Shown: positions 1-5,231 of the stretch, piece by piece | Position numbering within the stretch: position 1 is the first letter of the stretch | Layout of the letters: every line of letters starts with the position of its first letter | Source: JBOHPP01 sp050731755 | GTDB lineage: Bacteria; Methylomirabilota; Methylomirabilia; Rokubacteriales; CSP1-6 | Assembly: GCA_050731755.1 (NCBI GenBank) | Contig: JBOHPP010000095.1 | Coordinates: 1-6,203, forward strand | DNA length: 6,203 nt | Reading direction: 5' to 3' | Made by a program: the position numbers and the translations under genes | Notes under the pieces: generated by a model | What the model saw: the letters and a program-made list of their open reading frames with translations, nothing else | The model's database searches: none | Told to the model about the DNA's origin: nothing

Positions 1-1
1 T

Positions 2-77
2 TCCCCGGTAGCTCAGTCGGTAGAGCGCCTGACTGTTAATCAGGAAGTCGCAGGTTCGAGCCCTGCCCGGGGAGCCA
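2..77 (+). tRNA. tRNA-Asn (anticodon GTT), CCA encoded
   Basis: A full cloverleaf can be drawn. The seven-pair acceptor stem is 2-8 with 67-73, followed by discriminator G74 and an encoded CCA at 75-77. The D stem is GCTC/GAGC (11-14 with 23-26). The anticodon stem CCTGA/TCAGG (28-32 with 40-44) closes the loop CTGTTAA, placing anticodon GTT at 35-37, which reads asparagine codons AAC and AAU. The T stem GCAGG/CCTGC (50-54 with 62-66) holds the loop TTCGAGC. All stems are perfectly paired, so the gene looks functional. Its promoter lies outside the window. The gene 3' end is not repeated elsewhere in the window, so there is no sign of an integrated element here. Confidence 0.97.
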
Positions 78-86
78 ATTCTTTGG

Positions 87-142
87 GGTATCCGTAGCCG
101 GGAGGCATCAATTGGCCCCTCCGCTACACGCTACCGGATGCC
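87..142. repeat. Long imperfect inverted repeat just after the tRNA
   Basis: Bases 87-98 (GGTATCCGTAGC) pair with 130-142 (GCTACCGGATGCC): twelve pairs including one G-U, with C135 bulged. Inside this, GGAGG at 101-105 pairs with CCTCC at 118-122 around a loop containing CAATTG. A second GCTAC at 123-127 could compete for the GTAGC arm. The fold starts ten bases after the tRNA CCA end. It could stop or protect the tRNA transcript, although no T-run follows, or be a leftover palindromic element. The pairing is seen directly; the role is inferred. Confidence 0.5.
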
Positions 143-383
143 GCCGAGACACGCCGAAACGTTCGGAGTTGAATCGTGGGGCCACCGTGGGGCGGTCCTC
201 TTCCCGTTTGGCCCGCCGTGGCCGTGGTGGATACGCACCGCGCGGCCCCTGGTCTAGGGTTAGGGATGGCGCGGCGCCGACGCGTGCTCCATCGGGGATG
301 ACGTCAATGGGGGTCCTCTCAGCCTGATTGGCGACTGGGGCCCCGTCGTGGCGAAGCGCGGTGGGACCACGAGACAAGGGCGA

Positions 384-402
384 GCGCCGGTCATCCCGGC
401 GC
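384..402 (-). terminator. Candidate terminator hairpin for the lipoprotein gene
   Basis: GCGCCGG (384-390) and CCGGCGC (396-402) form a perfect seven-pair GC stem with a five-base loop, about 25 bases past the stop of the minus-strand lipoprotein gene. Read on the minus strand it is followed by CTCGCCCTTGTCTC, only a weak T-rich tract, so it may be a poor intrinsic terminator or simply a 3' stabilising hairpin. Confidence 0.35.
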
Positions 403-426
403 CCGCCGCGTGCGCGATGCGACGTC

Positions 427-1251
427 TCAGCTGGGGAGCGCCCGCTTCACCCTCTCGGCGGACTCCTGCATGATCACGGTCGTCTCTCCCGTTCTCCAGC
501 GCCGCTCGGCCTCCCAGTAGTCGTGGGCGCGCTTGTCGGCCTTGACCGCCTCCACGGCGAGGACCATCAGCGTCGCGACGACCTTGTCGTGGCGGAGGAC
601 CTTGTATTCCATGGCGGCCCAGTCGATGACCTCGTCGATCGCCTGCCCGTTGGCGTCGCGCTCGTAGGGCTCGTGCCACGCCCGCTGGTCGGGACGGAAC
701 GTCGTGACGATGCCAGTCGTCTTCGACATCACGCGGAAGGGCTGCGGGCCCGGATGTCGGTGGACGACGGCGAGCAGGATCTGGTTTCGCGTCCAGGCAT
801 AGGCGTAATTGCCGACGAGCACGTAGCTGCGCGCCCTGGCCTCCGGCATCCCCTGCGACACCAGGAGACGCTGGAACGCGCGGTTGGCCTCGAAGATCGC
901 CTCCGGCTTGTAGCGTCCGTAGAGCGCGCCCTGCCCCGTGACCTCGCCGGTGTTCGGGTTCACCTGCTGGTCGTTGATCGACACGTTGAAGGTGGCCTTG
1001 TAGGAGTCGTCGAGCGACGCGGCGTTGGCCTGCAGCAGCGCCTGGTTCAGCTCGTTCAGCCCCATCCCGATCGTGTACGGCAGGAAGGCGAGTCCCTGCG
1101 CGAGGCCGGACACGATCATGAGCGGCGACAGCACGAGGTTGAGCACGCCCCGGCCGAACGTCTCCATGCCGACGCGACCGCCCGGCGTCGCGCAGGCGAC
1201 CAGGGTGGGAACGAGGAACAGGACACCGATGCGCGTCTTCAGCGACTTCAT
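427..1251 (-). CDS. Predicted lipoprotein of unknown function, 274 aa
   Basis: The ATG at 1251 is chosen because AAAAGGAGGA (1257-1266) lies five bases upstream; the open frame extends 33 codons further back but those read as non-coding. The N-terminus is a lipoprotein signal: basic MKSLKTR, a hydrophobic core, then lipobox LVAC with Cys20 as the lipidated residue. Ala at +2 would favour outer-membrane sorting if Lol rules apply. Residues 35-65 form a hydrophobic, glycine-rich stretch (LNLVLSPLMIVSGLAQGLAF) that could insert in or lie on the membrane. The rest is soluble, with NVSINDQQVNPNTGEVTGQG around 89-108, an aromatic Y/W patch near 149-153, and a basic, helical C-terminus. I do not recognise the family. 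It is transcribed alone, with a gene-free stretch on each side. The coding call is firm; the function is open. Confidence 0.88.
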   Translation of the reverse strand: MKSLKTRIGVLFLVPTLVACATPGGRVGMETFGRGVLNLVLSPLMIVSGLAQGLAFLPYTIGMGLNELNQALLQANAASLDDSYKATFNVSINDQQVNPNTGEVTGQGALYGRYKPEAIFEANRAFQRLLVSQGMPEARARSYVLVGNYAYAWTRNQILLAVVHRHPGPQPFRVMSKTTGIVTTFRPDQRAWHEPYERDANGQAIDEVIDWAAMEYKVLRHDKVVATLMVLAVEAVKADKRAHDYWEAERRWRTGETTVIMQESAERVKRALPS

Positions 1252-1574
1252 GGCTGTCCTCCTTTTCTGGTCGGCGGCGCCCCGGCGACCCGCGCCGAGG
1301 TCCCCGCCGTCATTCGCCTCGGCAACTCGCGAGTGCAAACAGGTATCCAAAGGAGATGATCGAGAAAACAGCTAGTTGGGGCGCGGTCCTCTCACCTTCG
1401 ACGGGATGGTGTCGAAATGTGAGCGGCCGGAAGTTGGGAGGACGCTTCCTGACTTCAGGCGACGCTGGCGGGATCAGACGGCAACAACGCGCGGATCGTC
1501 CGTTCTCTCAGCAAGGTCCGCCGCATCTTCGACCGGGCTCTACCTAGAAGGAATTGAGGTAAGGCCCGAGACGG
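1252..1574. other. Gene-free upstream region of the lipoprotein gene
   Basis: This 323-base stretch should hold the promoter of the lipoprotein gene, but I cannot pick a convincing -35/-10 pair. It contains a dyad at 1392-1422 (TCAC, TTCGAC, eight-base gap, GTCGAA, GTGA), a small CCTGA/TCAGG palindrome at 1448-1459, and the hairpin at 1534-1568. A plus-strand open frame at 1356 has AAAGGAG directly abutting its ATG, too close to work as a ribosome site, and its product resembles nothing known to me. Confidence 0.45.
1534..1568 (-). terminator. Candidate terminator hairpin after the four-cysteine gene
   Basis: CGGGC (1534-1538) pairs with GCCCG (1564-1568), continued by a T-G pair, one mismatch, and TACCT/AGGTA (1541-1545 with 1557-1561), around an eleven-base loop. 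It starts six bases beyond the stop codon of the minus-strand small gene. No T-run follows on the minus strand, so it may act as a 3' stabilising hairpin rather than a textbook intrinsic terminator. Confidence 0.4.
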
Positions 1575-1817
1575 TCACTCAGACGCTTCTGCGGCCGCTG
1601 CGCGACGTCGATCTTCGATCTCTCGGATGACATCCGCGAACATGCCAATGTTGAGCGGACACGGCGGCTCGTTCTTCTCCACATACTGGCAGTCGGCCTG
1701 GTCGCACTGGGCGAAATAGGACGGCTGCATGTCGAACGAGGGCCGACGGGTGAGCCGTATGCGGACCGTCTCCCTCACAACCGGACACTGAAACTCGCGC
1801 CACCCATATTTCCTCAT
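1575..1817 (-). CDS. Small four-cysteine protein, possible metal site, 80 aa
   Basis: ATG at 1817 is preceded on the minus strand by AAGGTG (1827-1832) with nine bases of spacing, a fair ribosome site. The product has Cys at 11, 38, 43 and 53 (CPVV, CDQADC, CPL), a spacing of C-x26-C-x4-C-x9-C that could bind zinc or an iron-sulfur centre. The middle (SFDMQPSYFAQCDQADCQYV) reads like a conserved core, and residues 57-80 form a charged, Ala-rich helix. There is no signal peptide or membrane segment, so it should be cytoplasmic. I have a vague memory of similar short hypothetical proteins in GC-rich environmental genomes but cannot name a family. It stands alone, with a hairpin right after its stop. 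The coding call is good because the composition is balanced and unlike the shadow frames. Confidence 0.75.
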   Translation of the reverse strand: MRKYGWREFQCPVVRETVRIRLTRRPSFDMQPSYFAQCDQADCQYVEKNEPPCPLNIGMFADVIREIEDRRRAAAAEASE

Positions 1818-2251
1818 CTCAGAAACACCTTAGTCACCCCTTGTTGACCGCCGCCGGGAACACGACTCGCTTCACGCGCAGACATTCGTTACGCCTGTAT
1901 GATATTGAACTCTGCCGGGCCGTCAGCCCGCATAGATTCTTCAAGCCAGATTCACCACGGTTTCGACGCGGGGTGCGTCAACCCAGGAGGCCGGGGTGCA
2001 GGCAACAGGAAGCCTATCAGCCCGGACTTGCCACCACAAGCGTCGGCAGTACGGGTGGCGCCGAGTGGCGTCGAACCGACGGAGTTCATCCCCGATGGCG
2101 ATCAGCTCATCGTCAAAGTCCACGATGCTACACGTTCCGCGGCCAGCTCATTCTGCGCATGCAGGTTCACGCCGAATAAGTAGGAAGCCGTGGCGCCCGG
2201 AGCTTACGATGGAAGCAGCGTAAAGAATCGTCCGGCCAAAGGAGCTCCGCG
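1818..2251. other. Gene-free stretch of 434 bases
   Basis: It lies between the divergent four-cysteine gene and membrane-protein gene and should contain both promoters. The sequence TGTATGAT at 1894-1901 resembles a plus-strand -10 element but has no matching -35. A small CGGGC/GCCCG hairpin is at 1916-1930. Base composition is less GC-rich than in the genes. The only coding-like scrap is the possible SnoaL-like fragment at 2067-2138. Confidence 0.45.
2067..2138 (+). pseudogene. Possible SnoaL/NTF2-like gene scrap
   Basis: Within an open frame starting at 1899, residues 57-80 read GVEPTEFIPDGDQLIVKVHD followed by ATRS. This resembles the 'E..EFIDAGDRVVV.V' strand pair found in SnoaL-like (NTF2 fold) proteins. 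The parts before and after it in the same frame look random, and no ribosome site precedes the ATG. If real, it is a decayed fragment. The opposite strand is also open here with an acidic run, so chance remains quite possible. Confidence 0.2.
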
Positions 2252-2770
2252 ATGTCCTATCACAACGACGCCGACGACAGGGCCGAGGTCAGGCGCTCGG
2301 AGTGGGTGGCGAAGCTGCTGGTGCCGGTGGCCGTCGTCGGGCACGTGCTCTTTTACGTTGTCCTGCCCGCCTCCCTGACCTGGGCGGTCGGCTGGGCGGG
2401 CGGTGCGGACCTGTTCTCCGGCTTCGACAGTGCGCCGATCCGGCGCGTGGCCGGGATCGGGATGTTCCTGAGCGCGGTGGCCGCGATCATTACCACAGAG
2501 AGTGTCACGCGACTGGGCCGGCCGTTCAGCGTCGGGCACTTCGTCGTGACGATGGTCGTGATGGGCGCTGCCCTCTTCCCCTCGCTGGCCGAATGGCACC
2601 GGGTCCGGCTCGGCCTGGCCCCGGAGCACTTCGTCGTCCTGCAGTCGTACTGCTACCTCGCCTTGCGGGTGGTGGTGGGGATCCTGATCGGGGCGACGGT
2701 AAGCTGGATCCTGCTCGGCCGCTATACGTCGGTCGCCACCGCTCCCCGGCCGCAGTACTCGCGCAAGTAG
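2252..2770 (+). CDS. Four-helix membrane protein of unknown function, 172 aa
   Basis: ATG at 2252 follows AAAGGAG (2238-2244) with seven bases of spacing, a strong ribosome site. A hydrophilic N-terminus of about 20 residues (MSYHNDADDRAEVRRSEW) leads into four likely membrane helices at about 22-46, 66-86, 95-113 and 134-156, ending in a short basic tail (PRPQYSRK). The first helix contains GHVLFYVVLP with a buried His31, and the third is preceded by a second His (GHFVV, His96); either might bind haem or a metal, but that is speculation. I do not recognise the family. It appears to be a single-gene unit, followed by a strong hairpin. The long open frame on the opposite strand (2204-2941) is a shadow, except for the distinct fragment at 2879-3016. 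Confidence 0.85.
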   Translation: MSYHNDADDRAEVRRSEWVAKLLVPVAVVGHVLFYVVLPASLTWAVGWAGGADLFSGFDSAPIRRVAGIGMFLSAVAAIITTESVTRLGRPFSVGHFVVTMVVMGAALFPSLAEWHRVRLGLAPEHFVVLQSYCYLALRVVVGILIGATVSWILLGRYTSVATAPRPQYSRK

Positions 2771-2779
2771 CGGCGCCCG

Positions 2780-2813
2780 ATCCCTACGCCGCCCGGCGGG
2801 GCGAGGTAGGGAT
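2780..2813 (+). terminator. Strong hairpin after the membrane-protein gene
   Basis: ATCCCTAC (2780-2787) and GTAGGGAT (2806-2813) are perfect eight-base complements around an 18-base GC-rich loop that can pair further with itself. It begins nine bases after the stop codon. On the plus strand TTCCTTCC follows, a short pyrimidine tract, so a Rho-independent terminator for this gene is the likely role. Confidence 0.6.
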
Positions 2814-3236
2814 TCCTTCCGGAGCCGGCACGGCGGCGGCGCCGCGCGCGAGGGTTCCCTTCCAGTACCGCTCGCCATCGTCCCGTGGCGCGGAAGCCGC
2901 AAACAGATCCACTTGTGCAACGGATACGCGACGATGGCCAATACCAGAGCCCAGGTCAGGGCCGGCAGGAAGGGCTTGGCGAGTAGATAGCGGTGGCGCC
3001 AAGTAGTGCGAGCGCCCTAACACGCCCCCGTGGGAGGACGGCGCGCTCGCCTGACCGGTCCACTCGGATCTACGCGGCCGGACGCCGCTTGCGGGTCTTC
3101 GCGGGGTCCGGGCTTGCTGGCGAGCCGGGGCGACGATGAGCGCGGCGACAAGCGCCCCGGCGGCAACGGCAGCCAGCACAATCGGCGTGAAGATGGCGTC
3201 CAGCATCGCTAGGTAGAAGGGCAGATCGCGTGCCAT
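2784..3236 (-). CDS. Doubtful open frame with one membrane helix, 150 aa
   Basis: From ATG 3236 the first 40 residues look protein-like: MARDLPFYLAMLDAIFTPIV and then an alanine-rich helix ending LVAALIVAPARQQ, a likely single membrane anchor facing a basic tail (TPRRPASGVRPRR). After about residue 60 the frame becomes compositionally random and crosses the permease remnant in a different frame. No ribosome site precedes the ATG. Either a short membrane gene has lost its stop codon, or the helix is a chance product of GC-rich DNA. I would not name it. Confidence 0.28.
   Translation of the reverse strand: MARDLPFYLAMLDAIFTPIVLAAVAAGALVAALIVAPARQQARTPRRPASGVRPRRSEWTGQASAPSSHGGVLGRSHYLAPPLSTRQALPAGPDLGSGIGHRRVSVAQVDLFAASAPRDDGERYWKGTLARGAAAVPAPEGIPTSPRRAA
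2879..3016 (-). pseudogene. Remnant resembling an AI-2E family permease N-terminus
   Basis: Read on the minus strand after an in-frame TAG at 3017-3019, about 46 codons encode a coherent piece: RYLLAKPFLPALTWALVLAI then VAYPLHKWI and a basic loop. AI-2E transporter family permeases (PF01594) typically begin with this pattern, a proline-containing helix 'PFL..L.WA.VLA....PL..W'. There is no ATG or GTG ahead of it, and beyond codon 46 the frame turns into Arg/Pro-rich sequence with no further helices; an intact permease has about 350 residues. It therefore looks like a fragment left by deletion or decay. The resemblance is from memory of the family; the truncation is seen directly. Confidence 0.5.
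3008..3050. repeat. Nested inverted repeat at the remnant's upstream edge
   Basis: GCGAGCGCC (3008-3016) pairs with GGCG (3040-3043) and CTCGC (3046-3050), with CG bulged at 3044-3045. Inside it CACG (3021-3024) pairs with CGTG (3029-3032). It sits exactly where the permease fragment begins. It could be an old terminator or a rearrangement junction; no T-run follows on either strand. Confidence 0.3.
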
Positions 3237-3365
3237 CGAGACGCGTCTGAGAAATCGTCGACCGTGGTGCGAACGCCCTATTGCCGTCCTGCACACCGCT
3301 CGGTTACTCAGGAAGATGCGCCTTGGTTTCTGCAGGCGACGCTCGAGTGCTCTGGGGGCCCGCAC

Positions 3366-4244
3366 ATGCTGAAGTGGCCAGCTCCGAACGCCAACGGGAA
3401 GGGCAAGGGCAGCGGCAGCGGCAACGGCGACGGGAACGCCGACATCAAAGCTCGGTACCTTGTGGCGGCGCTGCTGAGCTCCCTGCGCCTGGCCGAGGCG
3501 CCGGACCTGCCGGGAGAGGAACGAGCCCAGCACACTTCCGCGGCAACCCGGCAGGCGACCATGCTGCGGGACCTCTTCCATGGGCGGCTCGTCATCGTCG
3601 TCACCCGGGACAAGGCCGCGCAGCGCGAGCAGATCAGGCGGGCCTTTCCTGCCGATGCCGACGTCGAGGTCGTCGTCGACCGGCGCCATGGCGAGCGACG
3701 CCGGGGCACGAGCCTCGGGATCGGCGAGCGGCGACGGGAAGACCGGCGGCAGCGCAGGGTCGACGAGGAGTTGCGTCGCGTCGGCGCGGCCGTTGTTCCC
3801 GCCCGCCCGGTGTCGTTGGCCGTGAACGGCGGGTCCGTCACGGCCGGACCGGCCGTGCCCTCGTCCGAGTACCGCGTCCTGCTCATCGACGACGACCCGG
3901 CCATTCTGCATCTGCTCAGCAACTATTTCGAGCTCGACAAGCGATACTCCGTGAAGGCGGCCATGAGCGGGGAAAAAGGCCTCTCGGCGTTCGAGGACGA
4001 CCGCCCCGACGTGGTCCTGCTCGACATCAGCATGCCGGGGATGGACGGGCTCGAGGTGCTCCAGCGGATGCGCAAGATCGATCCCAGCATCCCCGTCATC
4101 ATGGTGACGGGAGCCTCGTACCAGCAGAGCGGCGAGGCGCTCAAGCAAGGCGCGTTCGCCTATATCCCCAAGCCCTTCGATCTGCGCTACATCGATCACC
4201 TCATCAGCCTGGTCACGGACCGCAAGCGTCCCCCCCGCCGCTGA
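3366..4244 (+). CDS. Arg-rich 'DRRxGERRR' domain fused to a response-regulator receiver, 292 aa
   Basis: The C-terminal domain (about 168-285) is a CheY-like receiver: acidic pocket D175-D177 (VLLIDDDP), phosphoacceptor D220 (VVLLDISMPGMDG), switch T248 (IMVTGA) and lysine K269 (YIPKPF). All catalytic positions are present, so it should accept phosphate from a histidine kinase. Before it, residues about 66-145 form a second unit: a strand-like HGRLVIVVT, then DRRHGERRR, GERRREDRRQRR and DEELRRVG. I recall similar Arg-rich modules as short stand-alone proteins of unknown function. The extreme N-terminus has Gly-X repeats (residues 11-25). There is no DNA-binding or enzyme output domain; the Arg-rich part might bind nucleic acid or a partner. 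ATG 3366 has GGGGG seven bases upstream; GTG 3264 and ATG 3561 are alternatives. No kinase gene is adjacent. Confidence 0.88.
   Translation: MLKWPAPNANGKGKGSGSGNGDGNADIKARYLVAALLSSLRLAEAPDLPGEERAQHTSAATRQATMLRDLFHGRLVIVVTRDKAAQREQIRRAFPADADVEVVVDRRHGERRRGTSLGIGERRREDRRQRRVDEELRRVGAAVVPARPVSLAVNGGSVTAGPAVPSSEYRVLLIDDDPAILHLLSNYFELDKRYSVKAAMSGEKGLSAFEDDRPDVVLLDISMPGMDGLEVLQRMRKIDPSIPVIMVTGASYQQSGEALKQGAFAYIPKPFDLRYIDHLISLVTDRKRPPRR
3396..3440 (+). repeat. In-frame GGN-NNN low-complexity tract (Gly-X repeats)
   Basis: Fifteen codons alternate glycine with Lys, Ser, Asn or Asp (GKGKGSGSGNGDGNA), including tandem GGCAGC units. This gives a flexible, hydrophilic N-terminal tail on the receiver protein. 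Such tracts are prone to length change by slippage. It is only present if the ATG at 3366 or an earlier start is used. Confidence 0.6.
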
Positions 4245-4972
4245 GCCTGTGACGCCGGCGGCGCCTTCCTGGGCCGGTCCCCCGCCGGGGGATCGGCGGC
4301 AGCCGCCTGCTCTTGCTGTCGCTCCGTCGCCCCGGCGGCGCGGGCGATCCCCGCCATCGCCCGGCTCGAGACCACCGACCGGGGCTTGGTCAGCGTGAGA
4401 TCGGCCGCCGACGCCCATGAATCGCGGTGCTTGATGAGCAGCCACTGCCGCGGGCGAGTCCGCACCAGGGTGAAACCACCGACGAGTTTCTTGCCAAGAA
4501 TGGCGAACTTCAGTTCTCCTGCGGCCAGCTGGCGGTCCACCTCACGTTCGCTGGTGGGCTGATCGCCGGCTGCCGGCGTCCAGACCCCGCGGTCCCAGAT
4601 CATCACCGTGCCGCCCCCGTACTCACCCTCGGGGATCACCCCCTCGAACTGGTTGTAGTCCATGGGATGGGGTTCGGTCTCCATGGCGAGCCTCTTGACG
4701 CCCGGATCCAGCGACGGCCCCTTGGGCACGGCCCACGACAGCATCACGCCGCGGTGCTCGAGGCGGAAGTCGTAGTGCAGGTGCCCGGCCCGGTGCTTCT
4801 GGATTACGAACTCGCGGGGACGAACTCCGGCCGGCTTGGTTCTCATCCGGCCCGCAGGCTCGGGGGTGACGCCGAAGTGCCGCCGCCGGTTGTACTCGGC
4901 CAGCGTGCCGTAGCGCCGGAGGTCGGGTAGGGGCGGGGTGGCCCGAGCCCGGCGGGCTCGGCTGGCCTTCAT
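4196..4972 (-). CDS. Stand-alone LigD-type DNA 3'-phosphoesterase, 258 aa
   Basis: The LigD phosphoesterase domain trims DNA 3' ends in bacterial non-homologous end joining: it removes a 3' ribonucleotide and then the 3' phosphate, using a metal such as Mn. The protein covers that domain at about 21-210. It has YGTLAEYNRRRHFGVTPEP, then FVIQKHRAGHLHYDFRLEH with H60, H66, D68 and R70, then EPHPMDY with H102, IPEGEYGGGTVMIWDRGVW, and WLLIKHRDSWA. The known metal and catalytic positions of the family are present. There is no ligase or polymerase domain, unlike full LigD. A basic, Ala/Pro-rich tail (about 211-258) follows; its last codons overlap the convergent receiver gene by 49 bases. ATG 4972 lacks a strong ribosome site and sits 24 bases after the upstream stop, suggesting translational coupling. 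No Ku or ligase gene is in the window. Confidence 0.93.
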   Translation of the reverse strand: MKASRARRARATPPLPDLRRYGTLAEYNRRRHFGVTPEPAGRMRTKPAGVRPREFVIQKHRAGHLHYDFRLEHRGVMLSWAVPKGPSLDPGVKRLAMETEPHPMDYNQFEGVIPEGEYGGGTVMIWDRGVWTPAAGDQPTSEREVDRQLAAGELKFAILGKKLVGGFTLVRTRPRQWLLIKHRDSWASAADLTLTKPRSVVSSRAMAGIARAAGATERQQEQAAAADPPAGDRPRKAPPASQAQRRGGRLRSVTRLMR

Positions 4973-4996
4973 GCCGGCTCGATCGGTGGCCGGAGG

Positions 4997-5188
4997 CTAG
5001 GCGGCCAGGCCGTCCATCCCGCTCCAGGCCTCGCCCGAGCCCCAGGAGCGGCTGATCTCGAGGATACGGGCCTTGGTCTTGGGATCGAGACGGCCGAAGT
5101 GGCGCTCGAAAAGCGCCAGAAGCTCTCGGGTTGGGACGGCCTCCAGCGAGGAGGCCACTCGGCTCCTGATGTCGCGTGTCCCTGCCAT
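4997..5188 (-). CDS. Small protein of unknown function, 63 aa, upstream of the phosphoesterase
   Basis: ATG at 5188 has a strong ribosome site, AGGGGAGG, with its GGAGG core at 5196-5200 and seven bases of spacing. The product begins MAGTRDIRSRVASSLEAVPT and continues with likely helices (RELLALFERHFGRL, then DPKTKARILEISRSW), ending in a short Gly-rich tail (GSGEAWSGMDGLAA). It has no cysteines, signal peptide or membrane segment. Its tightly spaced position upstream of the 3'-phosphoesterase, same strand, suggests one transcript and perhaps a shared role in DNA-end handling. I do not recognise a family. The good ribosome site and natural-looking helices make the coding call fairly safe. Confidence 0.75.
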   Translation of the reverse strand: MAGTRDIRSRVASSLEAVPTRELLALFERHFGRLDPKTKARILEISRSWGSGEAWSGMDGLAA

Positions 5189-5231
5189 CGTCGTGCCTCC
5201 CCTCGGGAGAATTCGTCAGCCCGGGGTAGTG

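Larger units (their letters stand above)
78..426. other. Gene-free stretch between tRNA and lipoprotein gene
   Basis: Apart from the inverted repeat at 87-142 and the hairpin at 384-402, I see no gene. The open frames here on both strands are rich in Arg, Pro and Gly, as expected from GC-rich non-coding DNA, lack good ribosome sites, and resemble no family I know. Confidence 0.5.
2771..3365. other. Low-density region with gene remnants
   Basis: No gene in this 595-base stretch passes all tests. It holds the terminator at 2780-2813, the permease remnant at 2879-3016, the nested hairpin at 3008-3050 and the doubtful open frame starting at 3236. The far end must carry the promoter of the receiver gene at 3366, but I see no clear element. 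Stop codons and frame changes between recognisable pieces suggest decay. Confidence 0.45.

Noticed and set aside
2..77. tRNA 3' end as an integration site
   Set aside because: I found no second copy of the tRNA 3' end in the window, and no integrase or phage gene.
328..1359. A 343-codon plus-strand open frame
   Set aside because: It is the antisense shadow of the lipoprotein gene, which has a signal peptide and a strong ribosome site.
195..1395. GGTCCTCT seen three times (near 194, 313 and 1385)
   Set aside because: The repeats are short, irregularly spaced, and have no shared flanks beyond two bases, so chance is sufficient.
1356..1547. A 63-codon plus-strand frame with AAAGGAG directly before ATG
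   Set aside because: The purine tract abuts the ATG with no spacing, and the product looks random.
3264..3365. GTG at 3264 as the start of the receiver gene
   Set aside because: It has no ribosome site, and the extra 34 residues look non-coding. ATG 3366 has a purine tract at a workable distance.
2784..4445. A 553-codon minus-strand open frame
   Set aside because: It runs antisense to the receiver gene and is rich in Arg, Gly, Ala and Pro. It is a shadow of GC-rich codon use. Only its part from 3236 downward is mentioned, as a doubtful frame.
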